64,000 bases of DNA, taken from JANMCE01 sp031410595 (GTDB taxonomy: Bacteria > Actinomycetota > Acidimicrobiia > Acidimicrobiales > Ilumatobacteraceae). Made by a program: the position numbers and the translations under genes. Position 1 is the first letter of the stretch, and each line of letters begins with the position of its first letter. The stretch lies in contig JANNZM010000104.1 in the NCBI GenBank assembly GCA_031410595.1, positions 124,001-188,000 on the forward strand. Reading direction: 5' to 3'. The notes under the pieces are model-generated. The model was given only the letters and a program-made list of their open reading frames with translations, was not told the origin of the DNA and ran no database searches. Below, in pieces: positions 17,553 to 25,800 of the stretch.

Positions 17553-18314
17553 GTGGCTCTCACCAAACGACTCACCGTGGCAAGCCTGGCGGCGCTGGCC
17601 ATCTCCGTGTTTTCGGCGTCCGCGGCCCAGGCCACCACCCTGCCGACGTGGTCATGGGCCCAGTGCGCCGCGGTTGGACCGACCTGGAACGGGTACCCCG
17701 GTATCAACAACGACAACCCGGTGACCGCCACCATCACTGCCTTGAGCGTCACCAACGGTGTTCAGGTGCAGGGCATGGCCGTGGGCACGCAACTGGGCTC
17801 GTTCGGCACGGTCGGCAACCTCGAAGGCGCTGCTACCGGCATTTCCACCAGCGTCGCCAGCTTCACGGTCACCATCACGCTGTCCTGGAAAGACGCGGCC
17901 GGTGCCACCGTTGTCGGCACCCGCGCAATCCTGGTTGAGCAGCCAAAGACCTGCACGGCCGATGTCGGCGTGTCAACGACCACGACGACAACCAGCACCA
18001 CGACCACCAGTACCACGGCAGCACCCGCGCCAACCACCGTCCCTGACCCAACCACCGTCCCAACTGCGCTGGTCGGCCCTCCGGTAACGCAGGTGCCGCC
18101 CACCACTCGTGCTGCGGTCCCGCTCCAGCCAACCGTTCTGGGTTCCACGGTGTCACTCGCACCGGGTGCTGTGACAACCCTCCCCGTCACCGGATCGCCA
18201 ACGTCTGGCCGCGTCCTCGTGCTGGCAGCACTCATCATGGCGCTGGGCATCACGCTGGTCACCATGAGCCTCATGGGTCGCCCGACGGCCCGGCGCGCCG
18301 GGACGAAGAACTAA
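17553..18314 (+). CDS. Secreted LPxTG-anchored protein with Thr-rich stalk
   Basis: The 253-residue product has a Sec signal peptide (residues 1 to about 27, ending ASAAQA), a beta-rich domain of about 110 residues that I do not recognise, and a Thr/Pro-rich stalk (TTTTTTSTTTTSTT). The C-terminal sorting signal is LPVTG at about residues 210-214, followed by a hydrophobic helix and the tail RPTARRAGTKN. It should be linked to the cell wall by a sortase. The start is GTG 17553, chosen because GAAAGGAAG ends seven bases upstream and the signal peptide begins there. No sortase gene is in this window. Confidence 0.8.
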   Translation: MALTKRLTVASLAALAISVFSASAAQATTLPTWSWAQCAAVGPTWNGYPGINNDNPVTATITALSVTNGVQVQGMAVGTQLGSFGTVGNLEGAATGISTSVASFTVTITLSWKDAAGATVVGTRAILVEQPKTCTADVGVSTTTTTTSTTTTSTTAAPAPTTVPDPTTVPTALVGPPVTQVPPTTRAAVPLQPTVLGSTVSLAPGAVTTLPVTGSPTSGRVLVLAALIMALGITLVTMSLMGRPTARRAGTKN

Positions 18315-18337
18315 CCGTCACAAAGAAGCAAAAGCCC

Positions 18338-19171
18338 TCAGACCTGGTGGGAAACCTTGTCGACCGCTTGGCGGAGGCGGTCCGCAAAATCAGCTCCGTG
18401 GGTCAGCGTGCAAAGGTGATCACCGGGCATTTCAACGACGGCAGCCTGCACGGCGTCGGCGAGGGCGTGCTGCTTGAACGGTTTGACCAACCGATCCTTG
18501 GTGGTGATGACCATGGCGGCCGGCACGTCCACCCCGGGAGCAAAGCCACGGGCGTCGAAATGCCTGAGGCAGCGCCCCGCTTCCACCAGCGCCCGCGGGT
18601 CACTACGGCGTAGCTCGCTGAGAAACCAGTCGCGATGAGGGAGGGGTTCATCGCGCCCAACCAGCCGGGCCCACAGGGCCACGCCAGTCGACGCCAGTCG
18701 CGATCGAAAAACGGACTCGCTGAACGGGAGAAAGGCCCAGTCCCAGCGGTCACGCCACGTGGATTGCCATTCGAGCGCAGTGGCCGCCAGCACCAGACCA
18801 GCGACATGCTCACGATGTCGTTGCCATACCAACAGGCTGATGGGGCCACCCATTGAGTAGCCAACCGGTACGACCTTGTCGACACCGAGTTCAGCGACCA
18901 GCGCCATGGCGTCATCGGCGCAGTCCTCGAGCGAGAACGGCGTCACCGAACGAATGCCGCGGCCATGACCACGATGGTCGACTGCGATGTACGGATACTT
19001 CTCACCGAGCTGTTGGTAGGCGGTGAACCACTGGAGATCGGCGCTTGCCGTCCAGCCGTGCAGGAGCAGCAGTGTGGGCGCCCCCGGCTCTCCACCCTGG
19101 TGATGGCGGTAAAACATTTCGCCGCGGCCGGGCACCGTACGTACGTATCCGGGCGGCAGCGGAGGAGTCAC
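18338..19171 (-). CDS. Alpha/beta hydrolase
   Basis: The 277-residue hydrolase has the oxyanion motif LLLLHGWTAS, the strand-4 element VDHRGHGRG, the nucleophile elbow GYSMGG and a late GDHLCTL with the catalytic His; TKDRLV carries a candidate Asp. It is cytosolic and the substrate is unknown. The frame is open upstream to 19459, but that part overlaps the divergent copCD gene. GTG 19171 (VTPPLPPGYVRTVPG) is preferred because a -10 box TACCTT lies seven bases upstream of it. Confidence 0.85.
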   Translation of the reverse strand: MTPPLPPGYVRTVPGRGEMFYRHHQGGEPGAPTLLLLHGWTASADLQWFTAYQQLGEKYPYIAVDHRGHGRGIRSVTPFSLEDCADDAMALVAELGVDKVVPVGYSMGGPISLLVWQRHREHVAGLVLAATALEWQSTWRDRWDWAFLPFSESVFRSRLASTGVALWARLVGRDEPLPHRDWFLSELRRSDPRALVEAGRCLRHFDARGFAPGVDVPAAMVITTKDRLVKPFKQHALADAVQAAVVEMPGDHLCTLTHGADFADRLRQAVDKVSHQV

Positions 19172-19178
19172 CTGTCCC

Positions 19179-19184
19179 AAGGTA
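19179..19184 (-). promoter_or_regulatory. -10 box of the alpha/beta hydrolase gene (leaderless)
   Basis: On the minus strand TACCTT is followed by seven bases and then GTG 19171. It lies in the short divergent region shared with the CopC-CopD gene. Confidence 0.4.
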
Positions 19185-19208
19185 GCCGCGAGGTGGCAAC
19201 CTAGGAGG

Positions 19209-20846
19209 ATGCACCGGCCGGGAACGCTCGCGCGACGATGGCTCTTTGCCCTGCTAAGTGCCCTCATCGCGGTCCTGCTCGGCACGATCGGAACCGCGTC
19301 TCCCGCCCACGCCCACGCCGCCGCGCTTGGTACTGAACCGGCGTCGGGCAGCACGGTGGAGTCGAGTCCGCAACGCGTGCTGGTGCGATTCGGATCTCCC
19401 GTTGAGATCTCACTTGGCGCGCTTCGACTGGTTGACGAAAAGGGGGCCAACGTCGCCATTGGCGCACCGGAGCATCCCGGCGGTGAAGCAAATGCCGTGG
19501 CGGCCAGCGTGTCTCACCTGGCCGACGGCGGCTATGTAGCGGTCTACCAGGTCATTGCCTCCGACGGACATCTGACGCGCGGCGCATTCACCTTCCAGGT
19601 CGGACGGGCCAGCGCGCCGGTGCCCACCAGCCTCGTCACCAAATTGTCGACGACAAGCGAACGGGGTGCGCTCCCTGTCGTTACGGCCCTGGCTCGTCTG
19701 CTTCTGTACGCCGGGGTCATGGTTGCCGTGGGAGGTCTGTACTTCGTCCGCCACTGCTGGCCGGACGGGGCAGACAACCGTCGGACCCGGCGGATCATCC
19801 AAATCGCATCAATCGTGGCAATGGTGGCCTCAGCGGCACTCATCGGGTTGGCCGCCGCGCAGGCGTCAGGCCGGGGAATCTCTGGCTTTACGGACACCAC
19901 CGGATGGCGAGCCGTTCTTTCGAGCGAGGCGGGCAAGTGGTGGGTGCTCCGCACCGTTGGCACGCTGTTGCTGGTGATCGTCGCTCTGGCTGCGGCCGAC
20001 ATCGCCAAGCGGCTCTGGGGGCTTTCGCTGGCCGCCACGGGGGCAGCGGTTTTCGTCGGCATGGCCAAAGGCGGTCACGGCACCAGCGGACGATGGCCGG
20101 TTGTCGGTGTGGCCATGACGCTTGTGCATCTCGCCGCTGCGAGCGCGTGGGTGGGAGGCCTCTCGATCGGGTTGCTGGCGCTCGCCGGCGGACGAGGCAT
20201 CGACAGTCTGAAACGGTTTTCCAACGTTGCGCTTTTCAGCGTGGTGGGCGTGGTTGGTTCGGGTGTGGTGCAAAGCGCCCGGCAGTTGCGGGGATGGGAC
20301 GGATGGGACACGGGCTACGGGCACACCCTACGAAGCAAGCTCATCGTGGTCGCCGTGCTCATCGTGATCGGGGGGACGTCGCGCCGACTCACCCGACGCC
20401 ACACCGATAGCAACGGGCCCATCAAAGTGCGCGACCTCGTCGGACTCGAAGTCGTTTTCGCGACAGGTGTTTTGGCCCTCACCATGTCGCTCATCGCCGC
20501 GCCTCCGCCCGCGCCGGCCGCGACGAAACCGTTCGCAACCACGATGGTGGTTGGCAGCCGCACAGCCGACATCATCGTGGAGCCGGCCGCCCAGGGGGTC
20601 AACACGGTGCACGTGACGGTTCAGAACAACGACGGCAGCATTAAGAACCCGAGTGCCATCACCATTCGCTTCAGCAACGACGCAGCTGGCATCCCGGCCA
20701 TTGCGGCGCAACCGACGCAGCGGCTGGCCAATCACGCCAGCTTCGAAAACGTGGTCATCCCCGTCACCGGTGAGTGGAAGCTCGAAGTGTTGGCTACCTA
20801 CGGCGGCGAGACCGTCCGATTCTCCACACCGGTCAAAATCCGCTGA
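19209..20846 (+). CDS. CopC-CopD fusion protein (copper resistance/uptake)
   Basis: The 545-residue protein begins with a signal peptide ending SPAHA, then a CopC domain of about 95 residues whose first mature residue is the copper-ligand His (HAAALGTEPASGS) and which ends with SDGHLTRGAFTFQVG. Next come about eight membrane segments of the CopD domain (residues about 160-440) and a C-terminal extracellular domain of about 100 residues (FATTMVVGSRTADIIVEP). CopC binds copper outside the membrane and CopD is thought to move it. AGGAGG abuts the ATG directly, which is unusually close. The next gene begins three bases after the stop, so the two are cotranscribed. Confidence 0.88.
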   Translation: MHRPGTLARRWLFALLSALIAVLLGTIGTASPAHAHAAALGTEPASGSTVESSPQRVLVRFGSPVEISLGALRLVDEKGANVAIGAPEHPGGEANAVAASVSHLADGGYVAVYQVIASDGHLTRGAFTFQVGRASAPVPTSLVTKLSTTSERGALPVVTALARLLLYAGVMVAVGGLYFVRHCWPDGADNRRTRRIIQIASIVAMVASAALIGLAAAQASGRGISGFTDTTGWRAVLSSEAGKWWVLRTVGTLLLVIVALAAADIAKRLWGLSLAATGAAVFVGMAKGGHGTSGRWPVVGVAMTLVHLAAASAWVGGLSIGLLALAGGRGIDSLKRFSNVALFSVVGVVGSGVVQSARQLRGWDGWDTGYGHTLRSKLIVVAVLIVIGGTSRRLTRRHTDSNGPIKVRDLVGLEVVFATGVLALTMSLIAAPPPAPAATKPFATTMVVGSRTADIIVEPAAQGVNTVHVTVQNNDGSIKNPSAITIRFSNDAAGIPAIAAQPTQRLANHASFENVVIPVTGEWKLEVLATYGGETVRFSTPVKIR

Positions 20847-20848
20847 CC

Positions 20849-21436
20849 GTGCAGTGGTCCTCGTTTTTCGCCGCGTTCGTGCCGGTGTTTCTGGCCGAAC
20901 TTCCGGACAAGAGCATGGTTGCCACACTCGTGCTGACCGGCACCCATCGGCGGCCACTGGCGGTATGGCTTGGCGTGGCCGGCGCATTCACCATCCACAT
21001 GTCGGTGGCAACGCTGGCTGGCGGGCTGCTCCACCGGCTGCCCAAGCGTGGGGTTGCGGTCGCGGCGGTCTTGCTGTTCGCAGCCGGGTCGGCAGTGCTG
21101 TGGCGAAGCCGGGGTGACAAGGCCCAAGCTGCGCTCGACAATACGGCTCCGACGCGAAGCTTTTTTCGGGTCCTGCTGCTGGCCTTCGGCACTATTCTCG
21201 TGGCTGAACTGGGCGACCTCACGCAGCTCACCGTCGCCGGACTAGCGGCCACGCAGCCAAGTCCGTTCCTGGTGTTCCTCGGTGGATTGTCCGCCGTTTG
21301 CAGCGTGGCTGCGCTGGCGGTGCTGGTCGGGCGCCGCCTGCTCACCAAGTTGCCGATTCGGTTACTCCACACCGGCGCCGCGGTCGTGTTCGCACTCCTG
21401 GCCCTTTGGTCGCTTGACCGGGTGGTACTGGGTTAA
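20849..21436 (+). CDS. GDT1/TMEM165 (UPF0016) family cation transporter
   Basis: The 195-residue membrane protein contains the two signature motifs of the family, in slightly altered form: AELPDKSM near residue 15 and AELGDLTQ near residue 120, each in the first helix of a three-helix repeat. Bacterial members export manganese or exchange calcium or manganese for protons. It begins with GTG 20849, three bases after the copCD stop, and ends convergent with the zur-like gene. The context with metal genes on both sides agrees with a metal-homeostasis role. Confidence 0.88.
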   Translation: MQWSSFFAAFVPVFLAELPDKSMVATLVLTGTHRRPLAVWLGVAGAFTIHMSVATLAGGLLHRLPKRGVAVAAVLLFAAGSAVLWRSRGDKAQAALDNTAPTRSFFRVLLLAFGTILVAELGDLTQLTVAGLAATQPSPFLVFLGGLSAVCSVAALAVLVGRRLLTKLPIRLLHTGAAVVFALLALWSLDRVVLG

Positions 21437-21446
21437 GCGCTGCACA

Positions 21447-21887
21447 TCAGGCGCTGCATTTCAGGCAGAGACCGACGAGATCGAGCGTGTGATGCTGCAG
21501 GCGGAAACCGGCTCGCTCGGCAATCGACTCGAGCGCCTTGTCGATCGATCGTTCGAGCGACCGAGACACGGTGAAGTCACGCACCACGCCACAGTGCGAG
21601 CAGATGAGGTGATGATGATGTTCGGTGAACTCCTCGGCCAGTTCGTAGCGAGCCCATTCATCGGACGTGACGATGCGGCGCACCACGCCGGCGCGCTCCA
21701 ACACGGCGAGGTTGCGGTAGACCGAACTACTGGCCAGGTCAGGACGTCGCTCAAGGATCTCGGGGATGGTCAGCGGGTCAGGAGTGTCGGCGAACAGCCG
21801 GACCAGTTCGCGCCGGTTAGCGGTATAGCGCTGACTGTCGCGCCGCAGACGGGTCGTGGCAATGGTGTCGAGTTCGCTCCCGGCCAT
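21447..21887 (-). CDS. zur: Fur family metal repressor, probably Zur
   Basis: The 146-residue protein has the Fur winged helix (RRELVRLFADTPDPLTIPEI, then SSVYRNLAVLERAGVV) and the dimer domain with HHHHLICSHCG and the C-terminal LCLKC. These form the two CxxC pairs that hold structural zinc. It is divergent from a zinc-type ABC uptake operon, so it most likely represses that operon when zinc is sufficient. A -10 box TAGCCT six bases before ATG 21887 suggests a leaderless mRNA, and operator half-sites lie between the genes. A ferric or manganese role cannot be excluded by sequence alone. Confidence 0.85.
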   Translation of the reverse strand: MAGSELDTIATTRLRRDSQRYTANRRELVRLFADTPDPLTIPEILERRPDLASSSVYRNLAVLERAGVVRRIVTSDEWARYELAEEFTEHHHHLICSHCGVVRDFTVSRSLERSIDKALESIAERAGFRLQHHTLDLVGLCLKCSA

Positions 21888-21908
21888 ATGGACAGGCTAC
21901 CCACCTTT

Positions 21909-21963
21909 TGAGAATGACTGAGAAGCACTCTGGTGTTGGTACTCGTTCTGAGAATCAGTATCA
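21909..21963. promoter_or_regulatory. Candidate Zur operator region between zur and znuA
   Basis: TGAGAAT occurs at 21909-21915 and again at 21949-21955. The second begins an imperfect 7-1-7 palindrome TGAGAAT-C-AGTATCA, which resembles Fur/Zur boxes (TGAnAAT-n-ATTnTCA). It overlaps the znuA -10 box TATCAT (21959-21964), so binding would block transcription. Confidence 0.55.
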
Positions 21964-21964
21964 T
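21959..21964 (+). promoter_or_regulatory. -10 box of znuA (leaderless)
   Basis: TATCAT is followed by six bases and ATG 21971. It overlaps the candidate Zur box. Confidence 0.5.
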
Positions 21965-21970
21965 TTCGGA

Positions 21971-22852
21971 ATGGTTCGCACCGTTGCTGCCCTCGCCGCC
22001 CTGCTTGTCCTCGGCGCGACTGGCTGCAGTCCAGCGACGAAACAAGGAGCAGGTCTCCCAGTCATTGTGGCGACGAGCAGCCAGACCGCCGATTTCGTCC
22101 GGTTCATCGGCGGGGATGCCGTGAAGGTCTACAGCGTGGTGAAGCCGGGCGTCGATCCGCATGAGTACGAACCGACGCCCGCAGATCTCACCACGATCCG
22201 CACCGCCGCCGTCGTGGTGACCAATGGCGTCGGCTTGGAGCCCTGGTTCGCCAAGGTGAGGGCGGCCAGCCCACCAACCGGCGTCGTCGTGATCGCCAGT
22301 GACGGCGTCGTGCTCCGCAGCGGTGATCCGCACGTCTGGCACGACCCGGCCAACGCCAAGATCATGGTGACATCGATCGCGGCAGCCCTCGGTAAGGCCC
22401 TGCCCGACAAGAACGCGACCTTCACCGCGAACCTGACGGCGTACATTGCCCAACTTGATCAGCTCGATGCCGACATCACCGCCCAGGTTGCCTCGCTGAC
22501 CAACCGCAAGTTGGTGACCAACCACGATGCGTTCGGCTACTTCATCGACCGCTACGGGTTCGAGTTCGTCGGCGCGGTCATTCCCAGTTTCGACACGGCC
22601 ACTGAGTTGTCCACCAAAGATGTGCAGGTGCTGGTGAAGAAGATCCGTGCGCTCGGGGTGAAAGCCATCTTTTCCGAATCGTCACTCCCCCCGAAGACCG
22701 CACAGGCCGTCGCGACCGAAGCGGGTGTCAAGGTCATCACCGGGGACGATGCGCTCTACGGTGACAGTCTCGGACCGGCGGGTTCTGATGGTGACACGTA
22801 TCTGAAGATGATGCGCCACAATGTGCGAACGATCGTGACGGCGTTAGCGTGA
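21971..22852 (+). CDS. znuA: Zinc ABC transporter substrate-binding lipoprotein
   Basis: The 293-residue cluster A-I binding protein starts with the lipoprotein signal MVRTVAALAALLVLGATGC. Metal ligands are visible as the His in GVDPHEYEP, the His in DPHVWHDP, the His in TNHDAFGYF and an Asp near the C-terminus (GDDALYGDSLG). Three His plus Asp is the ZnuA type rather than the manganese PsaA type, which has Glu in the third place. It captures zinc outside the membrane and delivers it to the permeases downstream. ATG 21971 is set by the signal peptide and the -10 box. A Zur-like gene is divergent. Confidence 0.9.
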   Translation: MVRTVAALAALLVLGATGCSPATKQGAGLPVIVATSSQTADFVRFIGGDAVKVYSVVKPGVDPHEYEPTPADLTTIRTAAVVVTNGVGLEPWFAKVRAASPPTGVVVIASDGVVLRSGDPHVWHDPANAKIMVTSIAAALGKALPDKNATFTANLTAYIAQLDQLDADITAQVASLTNRKLVTNHDAFGYFIDRYGFEFVGAVIPSFDTATELSTKDVQVLVKKIRALGVKAIFSESSLPPKTAQAVATEAGVKVITGDDALYGDSLGPAGSDGDTYLKMMRHNVRTIVTALA

Positions 22853-22856
22853 AGAC

Positions 22857-23621
22857 ATGACCGACGCGCAGCCGCTTTGCATCGATTCGCTGGCCGTCGC
22901 CTACGACCGAGACCCTGTGTTGCACGGTGTCTCGTTCGACCTCTCCCCCGGCTCGTCATTGGCGGTCGTCGGTCCGAACGGCGCCGGCAAGTCGACGCTC
23001 TTGCGCGCCATTCTCGGCCTGGTGCCGGTCGTACACGGCAGCGTGTCGGTGCTCGGTCTCGACCCGGTTGCGGCTCGCCGACACGTCGCCTATGTACCGC
23101 AGGCCGACTCACTTGACCCTGAGTTTCCAATCGATGCCTTCGGGGTGGTGCTGCAGGGTCGCTATCGACAGGTTGGGTGGTTCCGACGACCGGGGCGCTC
23201 CGACCGCGCTGCCGCCCATGCCGCGCTGGCCGAGGTCGGTCTGTCCGATCGGGCCAGGTCGCGTTTCGGTACGCTGTCCGGTGGGCAACGCCAACGAGTG
23301 CTGCTGGCCCGGGCCATCGCGCAAAACGCTCGGTTGCTGCTACTCGATGAGCCGTTCAACGGGGTGGATGCGACCAGCCAGCAACTGCTGATCGATGTGA
23401 TGGGTCGCCTTCGCGCGAACGGTGTGGCTATCGTTATCTCCACCCACGACTTGGCCTTTGCTCATCTCGCGTGCAGTGAAGCCTGCCTCATCAACGGGCA
23501 CATGGTGGGCTTCGGCACGCCTGACGAGGTGCTGAGTTCCGAGCATCTGGCTCATGCCTACGGCCCGGCCGTTCACTCGCTCGACAACGGCACCACCGTG
23601 ATCGCCGCGCACACCCACTGA
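22857..23621 (+). CDS. znuC: Zinc ABC transporter ATP-binding protein
   Basis: The 254-residue ABC ATPase has Walker A GPNGAGKST (about residues 39-47), Q-loop AYVPQAD, signature LSGGQRQR, Walker B LLLLDEPFNG and the switch His in ISTHDL. It energises the zinc permease. It lies four bases after znuA, and its stop overlaps the start of the first permease gene. A TAGCGT hexamer six bases before the ATG might be an internal leaderless promoter, which would allow the ATPase and permeases to be made without znuA. Confidence 0.93.
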   Translation: MTDAQPLCIDSLAVAYDRDPVLHGVSFDLSPGSSLAVVGPNGAGKSTLLRAILGLVPVVHGSVSVLGLDPVAARRHVAYVPQADSLDPEFPIDAFGVVLQGRYRQVGWFRRPGRSDRAAAHAALAEVGLSDRARSRFGTLSGGQRQRVLLARAIAQNARLLLLDEPFNGVDATSQQLLIDVMGRLRANGVAIVISTHDLAFAHLACSEACLINGHMVGFGTPDEVLSSEHLAHAYGPAVHSLDNGTTVIAAHTH

Positions 23622-24454
23622 TGTTGTCCGAGCCGTTCATGCAACGGGCACTCCTCGAGGTGTTGATCCTGGCGGTCGTCTCGGGATGCGTTGGAACGTT
23701 GGTGCTCGTGCGCCGTCACGCCTTCGTGGCTGACGCGCTCACCCACACCATGTTCCCTGGCGTCGCTATCGCGTTCTTCGCTGGGCAATCCCTCTTCGTC
23801 GGGGCACTGGTTGCGGCAGTGGTCTCCACGGTGTTGCTGACACTGCTCAGCTCCGTGCGACGGGTGGATGACGACTCGGTGCTCGCGCTGTTGGTCGCGA
23901 CGTTTTTCGCAGCCGGGGTTGTGGTCGTCAGTCGGCGAGCGAGCTTTACTTCTGATCTCACGTCCTTGCTATTCGGACATCTGCTCACCGTTGACCGGTC
24001 GACGATTGTGCAGAGTGCGCTGGTCACCGTCGTCGTGGTTGGGGTGCTGGTGTTAATCGGTAAGGAGTTGGTGTTCCGCTCCTTTGACCCGGAAGCCTTC
24101 CGAGCCCTCGGCTATCGGCTGTTGTTGCTCGATGCCATGACCGATGCGTTGGTGGCGCTTGTGATTGTGGCCGCGGCGCGCGCCATTGGCACGGCACTGG
24201 TCGTCGCGCTGTTGGTGACTCCTGCCGCAACGGCGCGCTTGGTGAGTGATCGCATCCCGATCATCGGTCTGGTGTCGGTTGGCCTGATCGCGGCGTGCGG
24301 GGTGGCGGGGCTGTCGCTGAGCTATGTCGCGTCTGTCGATCATGACGTGCGGGTGGAACCAGGTGCGGCGATCACCGTTATCCTTACGCTGGTGTTCGGC
24401 GTGTTGGCCACTACGACGTTACTCACACGCCACCGTCGTCGGATCGCGGCATGA
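23621..24454 (+). CDS. znuB: Zinc ABC transporter permease (first of two)
   Basis: The 277-residue ABC-3 family permease has about eight membrane segments and the conserved early motif RRHAFVADALTHTMFPGVA and late segment AIGTALVVALLVTPAATARL. It forms the membrane channel for zinc with ZnuC. The ATG start overlaps the znuC stop by one base. Its own stop overlaps the start of a second permease of the same family (ATGA), so the two probably form a heterodimer. Confidence 0.9.
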   Translation: MLSEPFMQRALLEVLILAVVSGCVGTLVLVRRHAFVADALTHTMFPGVAIAFFAGQSLFVGALVAAVVSTVLLTLLSSVRRVDDDSVLALLVATFFAAGVVVVSRRASFTSDLTSLLFGHLLTVDRSTIVQSALVTVVVVGVLVLIGKELVFRSFDPEAFRALGYRLLLLDAMTDALVALVIVAAARAIGTALVVALLVTPAATARLVSDRIPIIGLVSVGLIAACGVAGLSLSYVASVDHDVRVEPGAAITVILTLVFGVLATTTLLTRHRRRIAA

Positions 24455-25281
24455 GCATCTACGGACGTGCGCTGATTGAGGTGATGGTTGCCGGATTCGC
24501 GGCCGGGGTCATTGGTGTGCATATCGTGCTGCGCCGCCTTCAGTTCTTCACAGTCGCCCTCGCGCACGCCACGTTTCCCGGCGTTGTCGTGGCCTACTGG
24601 CTGGGCATCTTGCCACTGCTTGGCGCACTCGGTTTCGGCTGGCTCGTGGTTGGCCTACTGGTCGTGCTGACCCGACTCAAGCAGGTGGACGGCTCTTCGC
24701 TGGTTGGCGTGTTGTTGGCCGGCAGCTTTGGGTTGGGCGTACTGCTGCAGGGTCTCCAACCTCGTCCCGCGTTGGACCTCACTTCGATCCTCACGGGTCA
24801 CGTGGTGGCCACCTCAACGGCTGATGTTGCAACATCCATCGTGGTGGCCGTGTTGGTGTTGGCCGTACTCGCCGCGTTGCACAAGGAGTTGGTCTTCGGC
24901 GCTTTCGATCCCTTGGCTGCCGAGGCGCAAGGTTATTCGCGCTGGCTTGACCTGCTGCTGCTCCTTGCGGTCGAGGCGGTCATCATCACCACGGTTCCTG
25001 CGATGGGCACGATCTTGTCGGTCGCGCTGATGATCGTGCCAGCGATCACCGCGCGCCTCTGGACGGACCGCCTTGGGCTGACGTTTTTGATCGCCGGACT
25101 GCTCGGCGCGGGGTCGGGTCTGCTTGGGCTGACGATGTCCGACCGCTTTCACCTTGCCGCCGGTGGCGCCATCGCCCTCACGACCGGGGCGATGTTTGTC
25201 TTGAGTTGGCTGCTCGCGCCGTTCGGCCTTCGCCGCCAGATGCAACCGCACGGGATCCAGCTCGGCTCAACGACCTCGTAG
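24451..25281 (+). CDS. Zinc ABC transporter permease (second of two)
   Basis: The 276-residue ABC-3 permease is a paralog of the gene just upstream. It shares the early motif (RRLQFFTVALAHATFPGVV) and the late MGTILSVALMIVPAITARL. The ATGA overlap with the first permease gene shows tight coupling. Most zinc systems use one permease as a homodimer; the duplicated pair here suggests an asymmetric channel, an arrangement also found in several actinobacterial and manganese-type operons. It ends the operon. Confidence 0.88.
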   Translation: MSIYGRALIEVMVAGFAAGVIGVHIVLRRLQFFTVALAHATFPGVVVAYWLGILPLLGALGFGWLVVGLLVVLTRLKQVDGSSLVGVLLAGSFGLGVLLQGLQPRPALDLTSILTGHVVATSTADVATSIVVAVLVLAVLAALHKELVFGAFDPLAAEAQGYSRWLDLLLLLAVEAVIITTVPAMGTILSVALMIVPAITARLWTDRLGLTFLIAGLLGAGSGLLGLTMSDRFHLAAGGAIALTTGAMFVLSWLLAPFGLRRQMQPHGIQLGSTTS

Positions 25282-25314
25282 TTCCTATCCGGGCGAAACG
25301 AGCGGGCTGCCGCT

Positions 25315-25734
25315 TCAACTCGGCCGGTGACATGCCTGAGCGGCATCGCTGCGTTGCCCGGTTGCGATCGCCGCGGTGGCTGCTGCCGCAACGACCGGCA
25401 CGACGAGCACGACGGTGACGGGATCGTTCGCAAGGTAGGCCGTGAGCAACAGAGCAGCTGCGAACAGCGGAAGATGGACGGCCGCTGCGAGCACGCGACG
25501 ACCCTGGGGCGCGAGCTGCGAGGCTGCCACCGACAGCATGGCCGCTGAACCGAGGGCCACGACGACGAACGCGGCCAGCGCCACGAACAGGTTGAACGTG
25601 CCAGTAATGATGCAGCCGAGGTCACCGTTGCAGGCATCGGAGGACACAAGGCTGCGAGCGACGCCCCATGCGACCACTGCTGCGACGTAGTCGGCGACGA
25701 GGAAGCCTATGGCAACACGGAAGAACGGTTTCAC
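25315..25734 (-). CDS. Small four-helix membrane protein, unknown function
   Basis: The 139-residue protein has about four hydrophobic segments (FFRVAIGFLVADYVAAVVAWG, FNLFVALAAFVVVALGSAAML, VLAAAVHLPLFAAALLLTAYL and VTVVLVVPVVAAAATAA) and two cysteines in CNGDLGC between the first two. I do not recognise a family. The start is GTG 25734, with a CATACT hexamer seven bases upstream. It is convergent with the zinc operon and downstream of the dehydrogenase gene. Confidence 0.65.
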   Translation of the reverse strand: MKPFFRVAIGFLVADYVAAVVAWGVARSLVSSDACNGDLGCIITGTFNLFVALAAFVVVALGSAAMLSVAASQLAPQGRRVLAAAVHLPLFAAALLLTAYLANDPVTVVLVVPVVAAAATAAIATGQRSDAAQACHRPS

Positions 25735-25800
25735 ATTGATCAGTATGCGTCCAGCCCGACCGGGCCACTATCGGGCAAATCCCCCACCCGGCGGTGGGGC

